Part shown: in pieces, positions 60,182 to 64,000 of the stretch
Layout of the letters: every line of letters starts with the position of its first letter
Position numbering within the stretch: the stretch's first letter is position 1
Assembly (NCBI GenBank): GCA_017441265.1
Contig: JAFRYE010000077.1
Location: 1-64,000 of the forward strand
DNA length: 64,000 bases
DNA from: Lachnospiraceae bacterium
Lineage (GTDB): Bacteria > Bacillota > Clostridia > Lachnospirales > Lachnospiraceae
Reading direction: 5' to 3'
Program-made: the position numbers and the translations under genes
Notes under the pieces: generated by a model
Database searches by the model: none
What the model saw: the letters and a program-made list of their open reading frames with translations, nothing else
What the model was told of the DNA's origin: nothing

Positions 60182-60749
60182 CGCTATGCTCCTTTCCGCC
60201 CCGCTGCTCCCCGTCTTGCCCCCTGCCGAAATACTCCTGCAGGTTGCGGATCGCCGCGCGGTACTTCCGAAAGACCGTTGCCGTGGAAAGCCCGGTAATG
60301 CGCGCGATTTCCGTGTAACCGAGCTCAGCGTTCACGCGGAGCGCCACGATCTGCCGCTCCTCCGCCGTCAACGCGGCGACGGCAAGGTCGAGGTCGCTGC
60401 CCCCTCGTGCGGACGGTCCGCCCTGCACGGGACTTCTGTATTTCGACAATTTCTCGAAATCGCCTGCCGCAATCTCCTTCGCACCGTCCCGCATCCGTTT
60501 GAGAGCTTCATTCCGCACCGCCTGAAACAGGTACGCTCTTCCGTTCTTCACCCCGGAGATGTTCGACGCACGCAGGAGACTCACGAAGACCTCCTGTACG
60601 ACATCCTCGGCATCCTCGCGATTCAGCACCATGCGATACGCCACCACATACAACGGTTTCTTCATCTCTTCGTACAATTCCGAGAAGGCTTCCGGACTGC
60701 TCTGCAGATCATGCAGCATCCGGGTGATCCATGAATTACTTGCCGGCAT
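60162..60749 (-). CDS. ECF-family RNA polymerase sigma factor
   Basis: A 195-residue sigma-70-like factor with regions 2 (~20-90: YVVAYRMVLNREDAEDVVQEVFVSLL) and 4 (~120-175: LTAEERQIVALRVNAELGYTEIARITGLSTATVFRKYRAA). Regions 1 and 3 are absent, as in ECF factors. The C-terminus after ~180 is polar (DGEQRGGKEHSDES). GGGAGG precedes the start. Co-transcribed with the overlapping membrane protein, which probably sequesters it. Confidence 0.93.
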   Translation of the reverse strand: MPASNSWITRMLHDLQSSPEAFSELYEEMKKPLYVVAYRMVLNREDAEDVVQEVFVSLLRASNISGVKNGRAYLFQAVRNEALKRMRDGAKEIAAGDFEKLSKYRSPVQGGPSARGGSDLDLAVAALTAEERQIVALRVNAELGYTEIARITGLSTATVFRKYRAAIRNLQEYFGRGQDGEQRGGKEHSDESKNS

Positions 60750-60831
60750 GTTGTTTGCCCTCCCTTCACTTACGATGAGTCATTTTCCGGATCGTTTTTT
60801 TCACAACCGCCGATTTTTATGCAAATAAACC

Positions 60832-60860
60832 AAAAAGGCGGAGGAGCTCCCCGCCTTTGT
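60832..60860 (-). terminator. Terminator of trxB
   Basis: On the minus strand CAAAGGCGGGG-AGCT-CCTCCGCCTTTTTG, a strong hairpin with a T-run, 27 bases past the thioredoxin reductase stop. Confidence 0.85.
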
Positions 60861-60886
60861 TGCAATCGTTATTCGCCGAAACGGCA

Positions 60887-61810
60887 TCACTCTTCCGCGG
60901 CGAGTTCCGCAAGATACTGCTCGATGTGATACACGGCATTCGCACCGTCGGCAGCCGCAGTCACGATCTGGCGAAGCGCTTTCGTGCGAACATCGCCGGC
61001 CGCGTAGATGCCCGGGATCTGCGTAGCACAGTTCTCGCCCGCGATGAAGTACCCGGACGGATCGCAGGGAATACTGTTCTGCCAGCCGAGATTTACCGGG
61101 TTCGTTCCCACAGCGATAAAGACACCGGCCGCAGGAACCAGACGCGTCTCGCCCGTGCGCACATTGCGCAGCGTCACGCCCGTCACGGCATCCTCGCCGA
61201 GGATCTCGTCCACGACGGAATCATAGGCAATCTCAATATTCGGAGTCTTGCGGAGCGCCGTCACCAGCGTCTTCGATGCGCGGAACGTGTCTCTGCGGTG
61301 AACGATCGTCACCTTGCTGCAGCCGCGAGCCAGATAGATCGCGTCCTCAACAGCCGTGTTGCCGCCGCCGATCACCACAACCTCACGGTTTTTGAAAAAT
61401 GCGCCGTCGCACGTCGCGCAGTACGACACGCCCATGCCGGCGAACTCCTCCTCGCCTTCGCAGCCGAGTCTGCGGGGCTGCGCACCGGTAGCGATCAGGA
61501 TCGTGCGGGTCTCGACGGGATCGTCAAAATCAAGCAGGATGCGGAAACCGCCGTCAATCTTCTCAAACTCCGTCACCTCCGCCATACGGATCTCCGCACC
61601 GCAGTGCTTCGCATGGTTCTCAAACTTTTCCGCCAGATCAAAGCCGCTGATCTCCGGGAGTCCGGGATAGTTGTCGACGTCCGAGGTGTTGAGTACCTGA
61701 CCGCCGCTGACTCCCTTCTCCAGCACTACAAACGAAAGCTCCGCGCGGGCCGCGTACACGGCCGCCGCCATTCCGGCAGGGCCGGAGCCGATAATCACCA
61801 AGTCATACAT
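60887..61810 (-). CDS. trxB: Thioredoxin reductase
   Basis: A 307-residue FAD/NAD(P)H flavoenzyme that reduces thioredoxin. FAD-binding GSGPAGMAAAVYAAR at residue ~8; redox centre CATC near 135; NADPH-binding GGGNTAVEDAIYL near 153 with HRRDTFRAS; FAD-closing GIYAAGDVRTKALRQIVTAAADG near 270. Normal low-molecular-weight TrxB length. GGAGG precedes the start; follows the CPBP protease by 34 bases. Confidence 0.94.
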   Translation of the reverse strand: MYDLVIIGSGPAGMAAAVYAARAELSFVVLEKGVSGGQVLNTSDVDNYPGLPEISGFDLAEKFENHAKHCGAEIRMAEVTEFEKIDGGFRILLDFDDPVETRTILIATGAQPRRLGCEGEEEFAGMGVSYCATCDGAFFKNREVVVIGGGNTAVEDAIYLARGCSKVTIVHRRDTFRASKTLVTALRKTPNIEIAYDSVVDEILGEDAVTGVTLRNVRTGETRLVPAAGVFIAVGTNPVNLGWQNSIPCDPSGYFIAGENCATQIPGIYAAGDVRTKALRQIVTAAADGANAVYHIEQYLAELAAEE

Positions 61811-61844
61811 CGTTCTTTCCTCCGAATTGTCTTCCTGATTTCCT

Positions 61845-62840
61845 CTACAGATACGGTACTATTTCCGCCACGGCAACAAGCAAAGCCAGCACCGCGATCG
61901 CCACCGCAAGGGGCAGCGTAACTATCTCCCGAAGAGCCTTCATGCGATCCCTGATCGCGAACTCGGTCTCCACGCGCGCCTTCGTTCCGCACCGGATCGC
62001 GATCACGTTGTACACCATGCGCGCCAAGTACACTCCGACCGCAGCTGCCATGCCGTATCCGATCCACATTCTCCCCGTAACCGTCACCTTTTCGGACGTC
62101 GATTCCACGAAAAGCGCGTAGGTTTTCTCGCTGAACAACTGCGGGTTCTCCTTAATCCATTTTACGAGGTAAATGACTGCCACGGAGGAGCAATTGACCA
62201 TCGCATGCATCAGCATCGTCGAGATCGTCGAGCCTGTCGCCTCGGCCACCATCGCAAAAGCGATCCCCATCACACAGGCGTAAGCCATCTGGTTGAGATT
62301 GCCGTGAAACAGGCCGAACAAAACGCCCGTAAGCAGCGCTCCGATGAACGCCGAACGCCTGCGGTATTCTCCGTACAAAAGCCCCCGGAACGTCATTTCC
62401 TCGCCGATCGCGGGGATAATCCCGACGCACAAAAGCGACAACGCCATGGGGTAGGACTCAATCTTCTCCATGATGTTTGTCGACGCCACATACTCGGTAA
62501 ACAGCTGCGACAACAGATTGACGAAGGTCAGCAGCGGCATGAGGCAGATCAACAGCAGGGCCGTCAGCGCCAGGTTTGAGATACGCACGGGGTTGAGCCG
62601 ATACTGCTCGCGAAACAGCCGGAATCGGCCGTTCGGCGCCTTGCGGCTGAACAGGAAAATGATTCCCGGCAGCAGTATGAAGCACTGCACTAAAACAAGC
62701 TGTACCGCCGCTTCGTCGGTCATGGAGATAACGAGCGAGCCGACGAGATACGAAAGCAGTATCAGAAGAAAAAGCCAGTTGGTCACGGCGATCCCGATGG
62801 GTTCGCCGTCTTTCCGGGTTTCGATCGCACCGTCCTGCAT
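61845..62840 (-). CDS. CPBP-family intramembrane glutamic protease
   Basis: A 331-residue integral-membrane protein with about eight spans. Abi/CPBP motifs: GEEMTFRGLLYGEYR (EExxxR, ~145), GVLFGLFHGNLNQ (FxxxH, ~180), and HAMVNCSS (HxxxN-like, ~213). Homologues include bacteriocin-immunity and CAAX-processing-like proteases; the substrate here is unknown. Start 62840 follows AAAGGAGG; the upstream open frame crosses the divergent promoter region. Confidence 0.88.
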   Translation of the reverse strand: MQDGAIETRKDGEPIGIAVTNWLFLLILLSYLVGSLVISMTDEAAVQLVLVQCFILLPGIIFLFSRKAPNGRFRLFREQYRLNPVRISNLALTALLLICLMPLLTFVNLLSQLFTEYVASTNIMEKIESYPMALSLLCVGIIPAIGEEMTFRGLLYGEYRRRSAFIGALLTGVLFGLFHGNLNQMAYACVMGIAFAMVAEATGSTISTMLMHAMVNCSSVAVIYLVKWIKENPQLFSEKTYALFVESTSEKVTVTGRMWIGYGMAAAVGVYLARMVYNVIAIRCGTKARVETEFAIRDRMKALREIVTLPLAVAIAVLALLVAVAEIVPYL

Positions 62841-63010
62841 CGTCCTCCTCCTTTCCCGTGCATCCGGCCCGCCGGAGGGCGTGCCGCAAGGAAAATAGTA
62901 CCACATTTTCCGTGTTTTTACAATGGCGCCGAGAAACTTCTTTCTCTTTGCGGCGGCGCGTGTTATACTGTACAAAGACCTACCAAACACCGAATCCGGA
63001 GGATGGAATC

Positions 63011-63895
63011 ATGATCCAATTGGGACGCACACAACTTATGAAAGTGGATTCCCTGCAGCCGCACGGCGCGTACTTAGTCGACGCCGGAGCCGAGCTCGCA
63101 CCGCTTCCCGCGGCGTATGACGGAATGCCCGTGGCCGTCGACGCAGCCCGTATCCTGTTGCCCGCCGGACAACTCGAGGGTGAGGCGGTCGGCGATCTCG
63201 TGACGGTGTTCGTGTACAGGGATTCGGAAGACCGCCCGATCGCGACGAAACAGCTGCCGAAGGCGGAGCTGGGACTCACTGCGCTTCTCACGGTCACCCA
63301 GGTCAACCGCGTCGGGGCATTTCTCGACTGGGGGCTTGCCAAGGACCTTCTTCTTCCGTACCGCGAGCAGACGCGCCCGGTCGGCGAAGGCGACTCCGTC
63401 CTCGTGGCGGTGTATCCCGACAAGAGCGGCCGTCTGTGTGCCACGATGAAGCTCTATCCCTACCTGCGCACGGACTCGACGCACAAGAAGGACGACCGTG
63501 TGGGCGGCCGCGTGTACGAGGTGAGCAACAACTTCGGGGCATTTGTCGCCGTGGAGGACTGCTACTCCGGCCTCATCCCGAAGAAAGATCTCTTCTATCC
63601 GCTCGCGCCGATGCAGGAAGTCAGCGCCCGCGTCGTCAACGTCCTCGCGGACGGCAAATTAACGCTGTCCCTCCGCGACAAGGCATACGCGCAGATGGAC
63701 GGCGATTCCGCGTTGATCCTCTCCGCGCTCCGCTCTGCCGGCGGTTTCCTGCCGTACCACGACAAGAGCAGCGCCGAAGCCATCAAAGCCCGCTTCAGCC
63801 TCGGCAAAAATGCCTTTAAGCGCGCCATCGGTCATCTGTACCGCGAGCGCCTGATCACGATCGAAGAGGACGGGATCCGGCTGACAGACCGATAA
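63011..63895 (+). CDS. cvfB: S1-like RNA-binding protein CvfB
   Basis: A 294-residue regulator of the CvfB (YitL) family. Three S1-type OB folds (~1-65, 70-140, 150-215; GAFLDWGLAKDLLLP and NNFGAFVAVEDCYSGLIPKKDLF) are followed by a winged-helix domain (~225-294, RSAGGFLPYHDKSSAEAIKARF, AIGHLYRERLI). In staphylococci CvfB binds RNA and affects virulence and metabolism. Start 63011 follows GGAGG; the upstream open frame is unsupported. Confidence 0.93.
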   Translation: MIQLGRTQLMKVDSLQPHGAYLVDAGAELAPLPAAYDGMPVAVDAARILLPAGQLEGEAVGDLVTVFVYRDSEDRPIATKQLPKAELGLTALLTVTQVNRVGAFLDWGLAKDLLLPYREQTRPVGEGDSVLVAVYPDKSGRLCATMKLYPYLRTDSTHKKDDRVGGRVYEVSNNFGAFVAVEDCYSGLIPKKDLFYPLAPMQEVSARVVNVLADGKLTLSLRDKAYAQMDGDSALILSALRSAGGFLPYHDKSSAEAIKARFSLGKNAFKRAIGHLYRERLITIEEDGIRLTDR

Positions 63896-63905
63896 CTCCT
63901 CAACA

Positions 63906-64000
63906 TCAGGTATACCCGCTTCCGATGCAGATCGTCGCCGCCATCACATGTTCCGTTCCGGTGGCTTTCAACACAGCAGCACACGCCTCCATCGTGCTTC
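63906..64000 (-). CDS. ComF-like phosphoribosyltransferase family protein, C-terminal fragment
   Basis: Only the last 30 codons are in the window (STMEACAAVLKATGTEHVM..., ending GSGYT). Ser-Thr-Met-x-x-Cys followed by AxxLKxxG-A/TxxV is the usual end of ComF-type phosphoribosyltransferases, where it follows the PRPP motif DD-TTG. The PRPP motif itself is outside the window, so this is tentative. Convergent with cvfB, 10 bases apart. Confidence 0.4.
   Translation of the reverse strand, partial: STMEACAAVLKATGTEHVMAATICIGSGYT

Noticed and set aside
1..64000. tRNA and rRNA genes, CRISPR arrays
   Set aside because: No cloverleaf with a conserved T-loop, no rRNA segment and no repeat-spacer array could be recognised on either strand.

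Overview
The window looks like chromosome from a moderately G+C-rich Gram-positive anaerobe of the Clostridia (Eubacteriales, probably Lachnospiraceae). The reasons are the gene families present (KtrAB/TrkAH, PotABCD with a XRE-cupin regulator, CvfB, Listeria-Bacteroides repeat surface protein, CPBP protease, F420-ligase-like protein, AmmeMemoRadiSam genes, EcsC-SHOCT), consistent AGGAGG-type ribosome binding sites, lipobox lipoproteins, and the absence of outer-membrane genes. Placement below class level is inference.

Layout. 1-4640 is the right part of a mobile element: a RecA-fold ATPase, a TnpW-like small protein and a large serine recombinase, with no relaxase in view. 4686-9524 holds a zinc-ribbon membrane protein, a XRE-TPR regulator and a 663-residue lipoprotein. 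9075-12536 is a compact signalling locus: two homologous HTH-like proteins flank a membrane protein and a membrane-anchored Ser/Thr kinase. 12687-15182 carries an F420-ligase-family protein and a Ste24-type protease. 15786-20217 carries a secreted CHAP/lectin/B-repeat protein and a convergent membrane acyltransferase. 20293-26410 is a five-gene potassium cluster (TrkA, TrkH, a voltage-gated-type channel, KtrB, KtrA). 26606-35285 has a phosphoesterase, an ABC exporter divergent from a NarL-type two-component system with a shared palindromic site, and an OmpR-type two-component pair.

35298-36306 is about 1 kb without genes, filled by three structured repeats. 36307-41326 is the polyamine uptake operon potA-B-C-D led by its probable regulator. 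41730-43975 encodes the AmmeMemoRadiSam proteins. 44380-58429 is a long leftward block: secA, prfB, uvrB, uvrA, an HD nucleotidase, a PIN/NYN-like protein, a GNAT acetyltransferase, a secreted protein and an EcsC-family protein. 59120-63895 holds an ECF sigma factor with a probable anti-sigma partner, thioredoxin reductase, a CPBP protease and cvfB, and the window ends inside a ComF-like gene.

Most notable: uvrB is interrupted by one in-frame amber codon at a normally conserved serine, although the rest of the gene and the adjacent uvrA are intact. A family of about 200-250 bp palindromic repeats with compensatory base changes occurs three times, plus one divergent relative. The octamer GGAAAATG is far more frequent than its composition predicts. 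The kinase/HTH-pair locus is the best candidate for an undescribed signalling system.
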